A stretch of DNA of 64,000 nt. Origin: Aeromicrobium sp. Root236 (GTDB lineage Bacteria; Actinomycetota; Actinomycetes; Propionibacteriales; Nocardioidaceae). This document shows, piece after piece, positions 43,567 through 52,896 of this stretch. The stretch spans positions 2,797,075 to 2,861,074 of the forward strand of contig NZ_LMIS01000001.1 in assembly GCF_001428805.1 (NCBI RefSeq), read 5' to 3'. Below the pieces are notes generated by a model. That model was not told where the DNA came from. It saw only the letters and a list, made by a program, of their open reading frames with translations, and ran no database searches. A program made the translations under genes and the position numbers. Every line of letters begins with the position of its first letter. The first letter of the stretch is position 1.

Positions 43567-44598
43567 ATGGCAAGGAAACAAGGCGAGCGGGGAAGGCGTC
43601 CGACGCTTGACGACGTCGCTGCGCTTGCCAACGTCGGGCGCGGCACAGCCTCTCGAGTGCTGAACGGATCACCACAGGTTTCGGAGTCCACGAAAGAAGC
43701 CGTGCTGGCTGCCGTCAAGTCTCTGAGCTACATGCCCAATCAGGCTGCTCGGTCCCTGGTCGCGGGACGAACGGGGGCGGTGGCCCTCGTCATTTCGGAG
43801 TCTGAGGAGCGCATCTTCAACGAGCCGTTCTTCGGCGCTGTGGTGAAAGGAATCTCCGAGGGTCTCAGCCAGGCGTCTCGACACCTTGTGCTGCACTTGG
43901 CGCCGGCCAGAACTCGAACGGCGAACATCCTCGACTTCCTCGGCAGCAACCAGGTGGATGGCGTGCTGACCATGTCGCTGCGAGAAGGTGACGACCTCCC
44001 GACGGCCGTGGCAGAACGTGGAGTCCCGGTCGTGGGAGGCGGTCGGTCGTCAGCCTCACTCGACGGGTCATGGGTCGATGTCGACAACCGCGCGGGCGGT
44101 CGTTTGGCAGCGAGCCACCTGATCGACCGCGGGCGCGGAGTCATCGCTTCAATCACAGGACCGCGCGACATGCGGTCCGGCCGGGAGCGTTTGGCCGGAT
44201 TCGTTGAGGTGCTGGAGGCGTCTTCGATCCGGCCGGACCAGTCCTTGATCGTGGAGGGTGACTTCACCGAAGGCTCGGGCTATCGAGGTATGCTCGCCCT
44301 GCTGGACCGCCGGCCTGACACCGTCGCGGTGTTCGCAGCGAGCGACATGATGGCCCTTGGCGCGATCAGGGCGATTCGCGAGAGTGAGCGCACAGTTGGG
44401 GGCGACATTGCTGTTGTGGGCTTCGACGACTCACGTGAGGCAGCCACAGCCGTTCCTCGGCTGACGACCATTCGCCAGCCCGCTCGAGACATGGGGTGGT
44501 GCATGGCCAGCTCGATCATCCGCCTCATCGACGAGCCGGGCATTCCACCGATTCAGATCGTTCTGCCCGTAGAACTTGTCGTGCGAGATACCTCGTGA
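43567..44598 (+). CDS. LacI-family transcriptional regulator (343 aa)
   Basis: The N-terminal LacI helix-turn-helix is TLDDVAALANVGRGTASRVL, followed by NGSPQVSESTKEAVLAAVKS and the hinge helix NQAARSLVAGRTG. The periplasmic-binding-protein-like sensor domain follows, with DVDNRAGGRLAASHLIDRG and ASDMMALGAI. ATG 43567 is 18 bases after the P450 stop with GGAGG upstream, so it is co-transcribed. Its likely operator is the 20-bp palindrome at 40553-40572 and relatives. LacI sensors usually bind sugars or polyols, which supports a sugar-like inducer. Confidence 0.93.
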   Translation: MARKQGERGRRPTLDDVAALANVGRGTASRVLNGSPQVSESTKEAVLAAVKSLSYMPNQAARSLVAGRTGAVALVISESEERIFNEPFFGAVVKGISEGLSQASRHLVLHLAPARTRTANILDFLGSNQVDGVLTMSLREGDDLPTAVAERGVPVVGGGRSSASLDGSWVDVDNRAGGRLAASHLIDRGRGVIASITGPRDMRSGRERLAGFVEVLEASSIRPDQSLIVEGDFTEGSGYRGMLALLDRRPDTVAVFAASDMMALGAIRAIRESERTVGGDIAVVGFDDSREAATAVPRLTTIRQPARDMGWCMASSIIRLIDEPGIPPIQIVLPVELVVRDTS

Positions 44599-44659
44599 CC
44601 GCGTGCATCGGCTGTCCAGCAGTCGTGGAGGCTCGCGCCCATCCCCGAGGGCCGAAAGT

Positions 44660-45238
44660 TCAACTAGTGATCGCAGGATGCTCCTCGGCATAGGGCCGCA
44701 GCAGGGTGCTGAGCCCAAGGACCACATGCTCGCGCAGGTCTTCGTCAGGAACGTCGGAGAAGTCTTGCAGCACGGCGCCCAGGGCGCCGAAGATCGCCAG
44801 CATGGCGGTGATCTGTGCAGCGGGATCGACACGACCGGCGGTCAGCGCCGCAGGCAGGAAGGCGCCGGCTCGGACGAGGGGTGCCATCGCCTCCTCTTCC
44901 ATGAGTCTGGGCAGGTCGAGCCGAAGGATGCCTGCCAAGCGTCGTCGACGCACGAGCAGATCGACGTACTCGGCAACGACCACTGACTGCGCTTCGGATG
45001 GTTCCAGATCTGCGATGCGGCTGCGGATGGCGTTGTAATCGTCCACGACTGGGGACATCAGCTCCCCGAGGATGTCGACCTTGGTCTTGAAGTGGTAGAG
45101 CACTGTGCCCTTCGAGCAACCGGCGGCTGAGGCAATGTCGCTCAACGCCACGGCGTCGTAGCCCCGAGCGGTGAACAAAGACGCGGCGGCGTCCAGCACC
45201 AGCTGACGGGTCTCGCGCCCTACGCGGTATGTCGGCAT
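44660..45238 (-). CDS. TetR-family transcriptional regulator (192 aa)
   Basis: The DNA-binding domain includes RQLVLDAAASLFTARGYDAV and LSDIASAAGCSKGTVLYHFK. The sensor domain is of TetR_C type with RRRRLAGILRLDLPRLMEEE. The start at 45238 is preferred; a TTG at 45256 adds six residues. It converges with the LacI gene and is divergent from the GH106-like gene. A perfect TGACCG-C-CGGTCA palindrome sits 30 bases upstream of its start, its likely operator. Confidence 0.9.
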   Translation of the reverse strand: MPTYRVGRETRQLVLDAAASLFTARGYDAVALSDIASAAGCSKGTVLYHFKTKVDILGELMSPVVDDYNAIRSRIADLEPSEAQSVVVAEYVDLLVRRRRLAGILRLDLPRLMEEEAMAPLVRAGAFLPAALTAGRVDPAAQITAMLAIFGALGAVLQDFSDVPDEDLREHVVLGLSTLLRPYAEEHPAITS

Positions 45239-45267
45239 GCCGAAAATATAGGTCAACGCGAGAAATC

Positions 45268-45311
45268 TGACCGCCGGTCAAAATTATTTAGCCAAATTGT
45301 TGCGCCGGTCA
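45268..45311. promoter_or_regulatory. TetR operator and second half-site between TetR and GH106-like genes
   Basis: TGACCGCCGGTCA at 45268-45280 is a perfect 13-bp palindrome. The half CGCCGGTCA recurs exactly at 45303-45311, 31 bases downstream (about three helical turns). Both lie in the divergent promoter region. Confidence 0.65.
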
Positions 45312-45367
45312 CACTGGACGGGGCAGGATCGACTCGACACTGGATTAAAACGATTCAAGGAGTTCGT

Positions 45368-48352
45368 ATGTCTGCTCGGCCCCGCCGCCAGATTCGCCGT
45401 GTTGCTGTGCTGGGCGCCGTCGCAGCGGTGGTGGTTGGCGTAGTCGGCTCAGCCGTGCCGGTCTATGCGGGCGGCCAGAATTTCGCGGGTACGGCGGTGT
45501 CCACGGGTCTGACGATGACGACCCAGACGGCCAAGGGGTTCAGTCATCCAGACGACAGCTATCGACCCAAGACGCGTTGGTGGTGGACGTGCGGAGAGAT
45601 CACCGCTGGCGAGATCAAGAAGGAGATGGCCTCGATCGCCGCTGCCGGGTTCGGGGGCGTGGAGATCCTCTGCATGTTCGCGGCGGATCCCGCGACGCAA
45701 GGCTGGGGATCGGCGGCGATGCAAGATCGCATGCAGGTCGCGCTGGACACCGGCAAGAGGCTCGGTCTCGATGTCGATTTCACGGTCGGACCGGCCTGGC
45801 CACTCGCAGTGCCTGGTGTCACGCCGGACAGTCCCGATGCAGCGCAGGAGCTCGCGGTCGGGACCGCAACGGTTGCCGGCGGCAAGGCGTACACGGGAGC
45901 GGCTCCGGCGGCTCCCGAAGCGGCATCTGGCGTCACCAAGCAGACGCTGGTGGCTGCGCAGGCGGTGAAGTGCGCGAGCACTTGCAAAGCAGGATCCGGC
46001 TCGATCGCCCTCAAGGATTCATCGGTCGACCTGACCGCCGACGCCGCCGACGGGTCGATCAGCTGGACTGCCCCGGAGGGTGGCGAGTGGCAGGTCTTCG
46101 GTTTCTGGCGCCGCGGCACCGGACAGGCCACGGTCGTCGGCGCCGACGGGGCATCTGGGAAGCCGGCGTACGTGGTCGACCACTTCGCGAAGTCAGGAGC
46201 CGACGCGGCGATCGACTTCTGGCAGAAGTCGGTGCTGACATCGCAAATGAAGGCGTCGTTGCGGAAAGCCGGTGGAGACCTGTTCGAGGACTCCCTCGAG
46301 CTCGACTCGGCCCTGCACTGGACGCCCGACTTCCTCGCTGAGTTCAAGCACCGCCGCGGGTATGATCTTCGCCCATTCCTGCCGGTGCTCACGATCGATC
46401 GCCTGCACCGCCAGTACAGCCCGGTGTCTGTCGAGGACCTCGCGGACTACGTCTTCAGTGCCAACACAGATCGACGAGTGCGAGAGGACTACTACCAGAC
46501 CCTCACCGACCTCTACGTGGCGAATCACGTCGAGCCACTGAAGCGATTCGCCCACCAGCTGGGCTTGCAGTACCGCGCACAGCCGTACGCCGAGACGACC
46601 GAGATCGGCCAGGTCGGTCTGGCGATCGACGTGCCGGAGACGGAAGGCCTCGTCACCTCACTCAGTGCCGCCTCCACCGAACGGCTGCAGCAGTACCGGA
46701 TCCAAGCGGGAGCCGCCCACCTCGGCCACAAGCCGATCTACTCCACCGAGTGCTGCGCCGTCCTGGGCGGAGCCTACGGACAGACCTGGGAGGACCTGCT
46801 GGGTCGCTTCTCTGCCAGCTTCGTGGGCGGTGTCAACCAGGTGGTGCTCCACGGCTTCGCCTACGAGAACGGTCTCGGGATGGGTGCTTGGCCCGGCTTC
46901 TCGCCGTTCACGCTCGGCGGCGGAAACGGGTTCTCCGAGGCATTCGGCCCACGCCAGGCAACCTGGGCGGACACCCCGCAGATCACAGATTGGCTGAGCC
47001 GCATGCAGTATGTGCTGCGCCAAGGACGTCCACGTGTCGATGTCGCGATCTATCGCCAGAGCATGGATCGCAGCTTGTCCGACGCGATCTTCAAGGACCC
47101 GAATCTGTCCCGTGCCGGCTACAGCTCCGACTATGTCTCATCCTCGCTGATCGACCTGCCCACGAGCGTGGTGAAGGATCGTCGGCTGGACCCGTCCGGG
47201 CCTGGCTACCGAGCGCTGGTGCTCGACAACCAGCGTGCGATCTCGGTGAACGCCGCTCGACGGGTGTTGTCGTTCGCCAAGGCCGGCCTGCCGGTGGTCG
47301 TGGTCGGCGACGCCCCGTCCCGTACGTCCGGCGCGCTCGAAAGGGGGGTCTCCGATCGCGAAGTCACCCGGCTCATGGACTCGGTGCTCACGCAACGTTC
47401 GGTGCGTACGGTGGGCGACGAGTCGAAGGTGCCGGCGATGCTGGCCAAGCTTGGCGCACGTCCCGCGCTGGAGTCTGCGGAGCCCACCGGCCTGCTCTCG
47501 ACGCGGCGAAGCACGAGGGATGGCGACGTTTACGTCATCTACAACCCCAGTGACGACGAGGTCTCCACCGACGTGGCACTCGAAGGCGATGGCAGTCCTG
47601 CAGAGCTGAACCCCTGGACCGGCGACATCGCCGCCATCGGTGAATGGAACAGGCGCGCGGGACGCACGATCGTGTCCATCGCCGTTGCTCCACATCAGAC
47701 CCGTGTCATCGGAGTAGGGAACTTCGCCCACGCTCCGGTCAACCACGCCCTGAGCTCGGAGGCGGAGGTCGCCGTCGACGGTGGTCGATTGGTAATTCGT
47801 TCGAATGCCAGCGGTACGTTCCGTACGGTTCTCAGCACGGGGAGAACGGTGAAGACCGTGCTACCCAAGGTCCCGGCGGCGCGGACACTGGATCGGTGGC
47901 ACCTTGCTGTCAGCGACTGGCACCGCGGCGCCGACGGGGCGCTGGAGAAGACCGATCACGAACTGGAAGTCAGCAGGCTCGAGCCGTGGTCGCAGATCCC
48001 AGAGCTCCAGGACGTCTCGGGTGTGGGCACCTACACCACGACGATGCACGCGCCTCAAGGCTGGACGGGCGGACGACACGCTCGACTCTCGCTGGGCGAC
48101 GTGTTCGACACGTTCCGGGTCAAGGTCAACGGCGAGCCGATACCCGCGGTTGACCAGGTCACGGGGTCGGTCGACATCTCGCGTTACCTCAAGGGCGGAA
48201 GCAACACGATCGAGGTGCGGGTTGCGACGACGCTGCGCAATCGGCTGCGCGTGACGCCCGGGTTCCCCGGGCAGGCGTCAGAAGCACGCCAGGACTACGG
48301 GCTGATCGGGCCCGTCACGGTGACGCCGTATGGCCAGGCCGCCCTTCGCTGA
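45368..48352 (+). CDS. Secreted glycoside hydrolase, GH106-like (alpha-L-rhamnosidase type) (994 aa)
   Basis: A basic N-terminus, hydrophobic segment and cleavage site near VYA-GG (residue 34) mark secretion. FSHPDDSYRPKTRWWW, then EITAGEIKKEMASIAAAGFG and GVEI, are typical of the GH106 N-terminal catalytic region. A C-terminal beta-sandwich with LSLGDVFDTFRVKVNGEPI resembles a galactose-binding-like module. Length is normal for GH106. AAGGAG precedes ATG 45368. It is followed by a GntR gene and a dipeptide-type importer with sulfatase, so it may release a (sulfated) rhamnoside or glycan fragment for uptake. Rhamnose specificity is inferred from the family. Confidence 0.8.
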   Translation: MSARPRRQIRRVAVLGAVAAVVVGVVGSAVPVYAGGQNFAGTAVSTGLTMTTQTAKGFSHPDDSYRPKTRWWWTCGEITAGEIKKEMASIAAAGFGGVEILCMFAADPATQGWGSAAMQDRMQVALDTGKRLGLDVDFTVGPAWPLAVPGVTPDSPDAAQELAVGTATVAGGKAYTGAAPAAPEAASGVTKQTLVAAQAVKCASTCKAGSGSIALKDSSVDLTADAADGSISWTAPEGGEWQVFGFWRRGTGQATVVGADGASGKPAYVVDHFAKSGADAAIDFWQKSVLTSQMKASLRKAGGDLFEDSLELDSALHWTPDFLAEFKHRRGYDLRPFLPVLTIDRLHRQYSPVSVEDLADYVFSANTDRRVREDYYQTLTDLYVANHVEPLKRFAHQLGLQYRAQPYAETTEIGQVGLAIDVPETEGLVTSLSAASTERLQQYRIQAGAAHLGHKPIYSTECCAVLGGAYGQTWEDLLGRFSASFVGGVNQVVLHGFAYENGLGMGAWPGFSPFTLGGGNGFSEAFGPRQATWADTPQITDWLSRMQYVLRQGRPRVDVAIYRQSMDRSLSDAIFKDPNLSRAGYSSDYVSSSLIDLPTSVVKDRRLDPSGPGYRALVLDNQRAISVNAARRVLSFAKAGLPVVVVGDAPSRTSGALERGVSDREVTRLMDSVLTQRSVRTVGDESKVPAMLAKLGARPALESAEPTGLLSTRRSTRDGDVYVIYNPSDDEVSTDVALEGDGSPAELNPWTGDIAAIGEWNRRAGRTIVSIAVAPHQTRVIGVGNFAHAPVNHALSSEAEVAVDGGRLVIRSNASGTFRTVLSTGRTVKTVLPKVPAARTLDRWHLAVSDWHRGADGALEKTDHELEVSRLEPWSQIPELQDVSGVGTYTTTMHAPQGWTGGRHARLSLGDVFDTFRVKVNGEPIPAVDQVTGSVDISRYLKGGSNTIEVRVATTLRNRLRVTPGFPGQASEARQDYGLIGPVTVTPYGQAALR

Positions 48353-48391
48353 TGTGGCCGGCAGTCCCTCACCTCATGTCATGACAAACCA

Positions 48392-48429
48392 TTGACAGAG
48401 TGATGGGCGTCACTTATATTGGTCAGACC
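48392..48429 (+). promoter_or_regulatory. Consensus promoter with GGTC-A-GACC operator before the GntR gene
   Basis: TTGACA (48392-48397) and TATATT (48415-48420) are separated by 17 bases, close to the sigma-A consensus. GGTCAGACC (48421-48429) follows at once, a perfect 4+1+4 palindrome of the kind bound by UTRA-type GntR proteins. Autoregulation by the next gene is likely. Confidence 0.7.
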
Positions 48430-48456
48430 TTCGGACCTCAGACGAAAGGGTGACCT

Positions 48457-49191
48457 ATGGAACTGCACAGCCGGTTGTCAGATCGTGTGGCGGCGCTGCT
48501 CCGAGCCAGGATCGCTGACTCCTACGAGCCCGGCGAAAAACTCCCGCCGGAGACGGTTCTCGCTGAGGAGCTCAACGTCAGCCGAGCCAGCATGCGTGAG
48601 GCCCTGAAGCAGCTCTACGCCGAAGGGCTCGTCGACCGCCGGTGGGGTGCGGGGACGTTCGTGCGCGAACGCGGCGAGCCGGTGACGTTCGACCTGTCAC
48701 ACGTCTCCACCACCCGCGAGGTGATCCGGTCCGCCGGGCACGAGCCGACCTTGAGCTACGCCGACATCACGTTGGGCGGGGCGGACGAGGCCGTCAGGGA
48801 GTCACTGGGACTCGACTCCGCGACGCAGGTCTGGCGGGTCGAGCGTGTGTTCGCCATCGACGGCGCACCTGCCGTGTTGATCGTCGACCACCTGGCACCT
48901 GTGATCAACGGAGTCGAGATCGACCCGACGCCGTTGAAGGACGTCAACCTCGACATGATGACGTTCCTGCGGCGCGAGGCCGGAACCTACATCGCGAGCT
49001 CTGAAGGCGTGATCGACGCCGTCGCGGCGTCCGAGCTGGTGGCTGAGCGACTCGGACTGGCTGAAGGCGCGCCGGTGCTGCACCAGACGCTCATGAACAT
49101 CGGGCCGGACGAGGAGCAGCTGGTGACGTCCGAGTCGTACCACCGAAGCGACATCGCTTCCTTCAGACTGCTGCGTCACAACAAAGCATGA
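48457..49191 (+). CDS. GntR-family regulator with UTRA domain (244 aa)
   Basis: The winged helix region covers ARIADSYEPGEKLPPETVLA and EELNVSRASMREALKQLYAE, followed by DRRWGAGTFVRE. The UTRA sensor domain has GLDSATQVWRVERVFAIDG and ends VTSESYHRSDIASFRLLR. ATG 48457 follows an AAAGG site. Its stop overlaps the next ATPase start, so regulator and transporter are one operon, probably controlled by the GGTCAGACC operator. Confidence 0.9.
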   Translation: MELHSRLSDRVAALLRARIADSYEPGEKLPPETVLAEELNVSRASMREALKQLYAEGLVDRRWGAGTFVRERGEPVTFDLSHVSTTREVIRSAGHEPTLSYADITLGGADEAVRESLGLDSATQVWRVERVFAIDGAPAVLIVDHLAPVINGVEIDPTPLKDVNLDMMTFLRREAGTYIASSEGVIDAVAASELVAERLGLAEGAPVLHQTLMNIGPDEEQLVTSESYHRSDIASFRLLRHNKA

Positions 49192-50261
49192 TCACGATGT
49201 CCGAGTCCTCCCGAAACGTTCGCCGGTCAAGAGCCGCATCGTCGGCGTCCGAGCTCGGCGAGAAGGTCGACACCGCCACCCTGCTGGAGGTGCGCGACCT
49301 GCATGTCGAGTTCTCCACCCGTTCGGGCGTCGCCAAAGCGCTCAACGGCGTGAGCTGGGGTGTGGCCCGCGGCCAGACCCTGGCCATCCTCGGCGAGTCC
49401 GGGTCGGGCAAGAGCGTGACGGCTCAAGCGATCATGGGCATCCTCGACACCCCGCCGGCGCGCGTGACCGGTGGGCAGGTCCTCTTCGATGGCCGCGATC
49501 TGCTCAGCCTGAGCGACGACGAGCGGAGGGCGGTGCGCGGTTCGGGTGTCGCGATGATCTTCCAGGACGCCTTGTCAGCGCTCAACCCGGTGTTCCCGGT
49601 CGGCTGGCAGATCACCGAGGCGCTCCGCGTCAGGCAGGGGATGTCACGCAAGGACTCGCGGATCAAGGCTGTCGAGCTCCTCGATCGCGTACGGATCCCG
49701 GCCGCATCCGCGCGCGTCGACGACTACCCACACCAGTTTTCCGGCGGTATGCGGCAGCGGGTGATGATCGCCATGGCCCTCTCGCTCGACCCGCAGGTGC
49801 TGATCGCGGACGAGCCCACGACGGCCCTCGACGTCACGGTTCAGGCGCAGATCATGCAGCTGCTGTCGGACCTGCAGCGCGAGTCCGACATGGGCCTGGT
49901 CCTCATCACTCACGATCTCGGCGTGGTCGCCCAGGTCGCCGACGACATCGCGGTCATGTACGCGGGGCGAGTCGTCGAGCGGGGCCCAGCGGCTGACCTC
50001 TACCGTCGACCGGGCCACCCGTACACCCGCGGCCTTCTGCAGTCGATCCCGTCGCTGGAGGACAAGGGCAAGGCACTTCGTGCGATTCCCGGCCTGCCAC
50101 CCACACTGACTGACCTGCCCAAGGGGTGTGCGTTCCAACCACGGTGCGGGTACGCGAACCAGGAGCGGTGCGTCACCGAGCAGCCCGTGCTGCAGATCAT
50201 CGACGCCGGCCGAGAGGCCGCATGCCATCACACGAAGCGGGTGCTCGATGACCAGCTCTGA
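49188..50261 (+). CDS. Dipeptide-type ABC transporter ATPase, DppD-like (357 aa)
   Basis: Walker [10 protein letters not shown]-loop [12 protein letters not shown], signature FSGGMRQRV, Walker [13 protein letters not shown] and switch ITHD are intact. The C-terminal Cys region [17 protein letters not shown] is present. The ATG overlaps the GntR stop (ATGA); an ATG three codons later is an alternative. Second importer set of this type in the window, here in the order D-F-A-B-C rather than A-B-C-D-F. Confidence 0.9.
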   Translation: MITMSESSRNVRRSRAASSASELGEKVDTATLLEVRDLHVEFSTRSGVAKALNGVSWGVARGQTLAILGESGSGKSVTAQAIMGILDTPPARVTGGQVLFDGRDLLSLSDDERRAVRGSGVAMIFQDALSALNPVFPVGWQITEALRVRQGMSRKDSRIKAVELLDRVRIPAASARVDDYPHQFSGGMRQRVMIAMALSLDPQVLIADEPTTALDVTVQAQIMQLLSDLQRESDMGLVLITHDLGVVAQVADDIAVMYAGRVVERGPAADLYRRPGHPYTRGLLQSIPSLEDKGKALRAIPGLPPTLTDLPKGCAFQPRCGYANQERCVTEQPVLQIIDAGREAACHHTKRVLDDQL

Positions 50262-51327
50262 GGTTCGAACGTCGGCAGAGCCCATCCTCGAGGTGCGGGA
50301 TGTCGTCAAGCACTACCCCGTGTCGTCCGGCCTACGCCGGAGCGGCAACCGGGTCGTCAAAGCGGTCGACGGAGTGTCGTTCGAGCTGCGTCGCGGCGAG
50401 ACCCTCGGGCTCGTGGGGGAGTCGGGATGCGGCAAGTCCACCTTGGCCAAGCTCCTGATGCTGCTCGAGGAGCCCATCTCTGGAGCCGCACTGTTCGAGG
50501 GTCAGGACATGTTCGCGACGCGGGGCAAGCAGCGCAAGGCGTTGCGCCGTGACGTTCAGCTGATCATGCAGGACCCGTACGGATCGCTCAATCCGCGGAT
50601 GACTGTGGAGCAGATCGTCGGTGAGCCGTTCGAGATCCACTCCGAGGTCGCCCCACGTGGTGATCGGAAGCGTCGGATCCAGGAGCTGCTCGAGGTGGTC
50701 GGGATGAATCCGGAGCACCTGCGTCGCTATCCCAGCCAGTTCTCCGGCGGGCAGCGCCAACGCATCGGGATCGCCCGGGCGCTGGCGCTCAAGCCCAAGC
50801 TGATCGTGTGCGACGAACCGGTCTCGGCTCTCGACGTCTCCATCCAGGCCCAGGTCCTCAACCTGCTCAGCAGCCTGCAGCAGGAGCTCGGGCTGTCGTA
50901 CGTGTTCATCGGTCACGATCTGTCCGTCGTACGGCATCTGGCCGATCGCGTGGCCGTCATGTACCTGGGGCAGGTCGCCGAGCTGGGTGATGAGTCCGAG
51001 ATCTACGACCGCAGCACCCATCCGTACACGCAGGCGTTGCTGTCCGCCGTGCCTGACCCGTCTCCGGACCGCCGGTCGTCCGCGACGATGATCCAGCTCC
51101 ACGGCGACGTGCCCAGCCCGATCGATCCGCCGACCGGATGCCGCTTCCACACGCGGTGCTGGCTCCGTCAGCAGATCCGTGACCAGGACGGCGACGCGGC
51201 TGTCCTCCGGTGTGAGACCGAGTCGCCCGTCCTCCGCCCGCCGACACCCGTCGGCGCCGACCACTTGACTGCCTGCCACTTCGCTCGGGAAGCAACGCAG
51301 GAACCGCTGGCAACATCCCATCCCTGA
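50248..51327 (+). CDS. Dipeptide-type ABC transporter ATPase, DppF-like (359 aa)
   Basis: Walker [11 protein letters not shown]-loop [14 protein letters not shown], signature FSGGQRQRI, Walker [13 protein letters not shown] and switch IGHDL are present, with the C-terminal GCRFHTRCW segment. Unlike the first DppF-like protein (282 aa) it keeps the full C-terminal domain. ATG 50248 overlaps the previous gene by 14 bases. Works with the DppD-like ATPase. Confidence 0.9.
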   Translation: MTSSEVRTSAEPILEVRDVVKHYPVSSGLRRSGNRVVKAVDGVSFELRRGETLGLVGESGCGKSTLAKLLMLLEEPISGAALFEGQDMFATRGKQRKALRRDVQLIMQDPYGSLNPRMTVEQIVGEPFEIHSEVAPRGDRKRRIQELLEVVGMNPEHLRRYPSQFSGGQRQRIGIARALALKPKLIVCDEPVSALDVSIQAQVLNLLSSLQQELGLSYVFIGHDLSVVRHLADRVAVMYLGQVAELGDESEIYDRSTHPYTQALLSAVPDPSPDRRSSATMIQLHGDVPSPIDPPTGCRFHTRCWLRQQIRDQDGDAAVLRCETESPVLRPPTPVGADHLTACHFAREATQEPLATSHP

Positions 51328-51358
51328 GCGAACAAGCTCGCAAACGAAAGAAGTCGCC

Positions 51359-52888
51359 ATGACACACACAGATATGTCTCGCAGATCGTTCCTGGTGCTC
51401 TCGGCTGCCGCCACGGCAGTCCTGGCCTCGGGCTGCGCCACGAGCTCGGACGGCGGAAGCAGCAGGTCGACGACCATGACGCTGGCGCAGCCGGGCGAGC
51501 CCAACTTCGGCGCCGCGATGCAGGCCTTTGCCGGCAACAGCCTGTGGGAGCACCTGGTGTTCGACTACCTCACCGAGCTGGACGAGAATCACGAGCCACA
51601 GCCGCTCGTGGCGAAGTCGTGGAAGCAGAGTGACGACCTTCGGACCCTCACCCTCACGCTGCGCGATGACGTCGTGTTCCACTCCGGGCGCCCGCTGACC
51701 TCCGCCGACGTGAAGTACTCGCTGGAGCAGGCCGCGATCCCCGAGAACCTCTCCCAGCTGGCCGGCGTGGCCCAGTCGATCGCCTCGATGCGACCGACGG
51801 ACGATCACGGTCTGGTCATCACGCTCAAGCAGCCCAGCAACCGCCTGTTCGAGCTGTTCGAGATCACGCCGATGGTCGACAAGGAGACGTACAAGCAGGC
51901 TGCGGCTGGCAAGCTGGTCGTCGGCACGGGGCCGTTCTCGTGGGTCAACTACCGCGCCGGCAACGCCCTCAAGCTAAAGAAGAACCCGAAGTACTGGGGC
52001 GGTGAGTCCGAGCTCACGAGCGTCACGATCCTGATCATCAAGCAGTCGCAGGCGTTGATCGCCTCCGCGAGGTCGGGCCGGACCCAGCTGACCGACGGCC
52101 TCACCCCGCTCGACGCCGACACGATCGGCTCGAACGGCAAGCTGCGTGTCGAGTCCGTCGGCGGAGTCCAGTGCTACGTGGTCGGGCTCGACGCCTCGAC
52201 CAAGCCGTTCAATGACATCAAGGCACGTCAGGCCGTCGCCAAGGCACTCGACCGCGGCCGCATCGCCAAGCAGGTCTACAAGAACTCGGCGAGCCCGACG
52301 AACCTGTGGTGGCCCAAGAACACGCCGGGCTGGGACCAGAAGACCAACACGACCTGGACCTACGACCCGGACGCTGCCCGCGCCGAGCTCGACGCGCTCG
52401 GGCTGGTCGGGACCAGCATCCCGGTGACGGTCAACAGCAGCGACCTCATCGCGCTCGCGATCTTCGACATCGTCCGCAACAACCTGGAGGCGGCCGGCCT
52501 CAAGGTCAAGCCGCAGATCCTCGAGGGCGCCGCCTTCGTCGAGCGCAACGTCGCCGGCAAGCTCGGAACCTGCTTCGTCCACGCGACGGGATTCGGCAGC
52601 CTCTCGCCGGTCGCCTGCGCCAGCGCAACGGCGCACCTGAAGCCGGACGGCGGCACGCACTTCACGTCGCCGAAGTACCTGCAGCTGATCGCGGCTGCGG
52701 GCGCGGCCGACAAGGACCATGTCGCCGCCGCGAACGCCGCACTGGGGCAGTACCTCGTCGATCAGGCCTTCAACCTGCCTCTCGTCATGTCGCCGCCGCC
52801 ACTCGTGGTCTCCAAGGAAGTCGAGGGCAACGTCAAGGTCTCGACGGCATTCCACTACCTCGACCCGCAATCCCTCGCCTACCGCTGA
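51359..52888 (+). CDS. Peptide-type ABC transporter substrate-binding protein, Tat lipoprotein (509 aa)
   Basis: The signal has a twin-arginine motif SRRSFLVL (Arg 8-9) and lipobox ASGC (Cys 26), so it is probably exported folded by Tat and lipidated. The body is family 5 solute-binding protein, with LTLRDDVVFHSGRPLTSADV and GTGPFSWVNYRAGN. AAAGAAG precedes ATG 51359. A tat operon lies 8 kb downstream. The ligand is unknown; context with GH106-like enzyme and sulfatase suggests a glycoside or sulfated small molecule. Confidence 0.9.
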   Translation: MTHTDMSRRSFLVLSAAATAVLASGCATSSDGGSSRSTTMTLAQPGEPNFGAAMQAFAGNSLWEHLVFDYLTELDENHEPQPLVAKSWKQSDDLRTLTLTLRDDVVFHSGRPLTSADVKYSLEQAAIPENLSQLAGVAQSIASMRPTDDHGLVITLKQPSNRLFELFEITPMVDKETYKQAAAGKLVVGTGPFSWVNYRAGNALKLKKNPKYWGGESELTSVTILIIKQSQALIASARSGRTQLTDGLTPLDADTIGSNGKLRVESVGGVQCYVVGLDASTKPFNDIKARQAVAKALDRGRIAKQVYKNSASPTNLWWPKNTPGWDQKTNTTWTYDPDAARAELDALGLVGTSIPVTVNSSDLIALAIFDIVRNNLEAAGLKVKPQILEGAAFVERNVAGKLGTCFVHATGFGSLSPVACASATAHLKPDGGTHFTSPKYLQLIAAAGAADKDHVAAANAALGQYLVDQAFNLPLVMSPPPLVVSKEVEGNVKVSTAFHYLDPQSLAYR

Positions 52889-52896
52889 GGAGCATC

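Noticed and set aside
50332-51537. Minus-strand frame of about 400 codons opposite the second DppF-like gene
   Set aside because: Antisense to a gene with complete Walker and signature motifs; no recognisable product.
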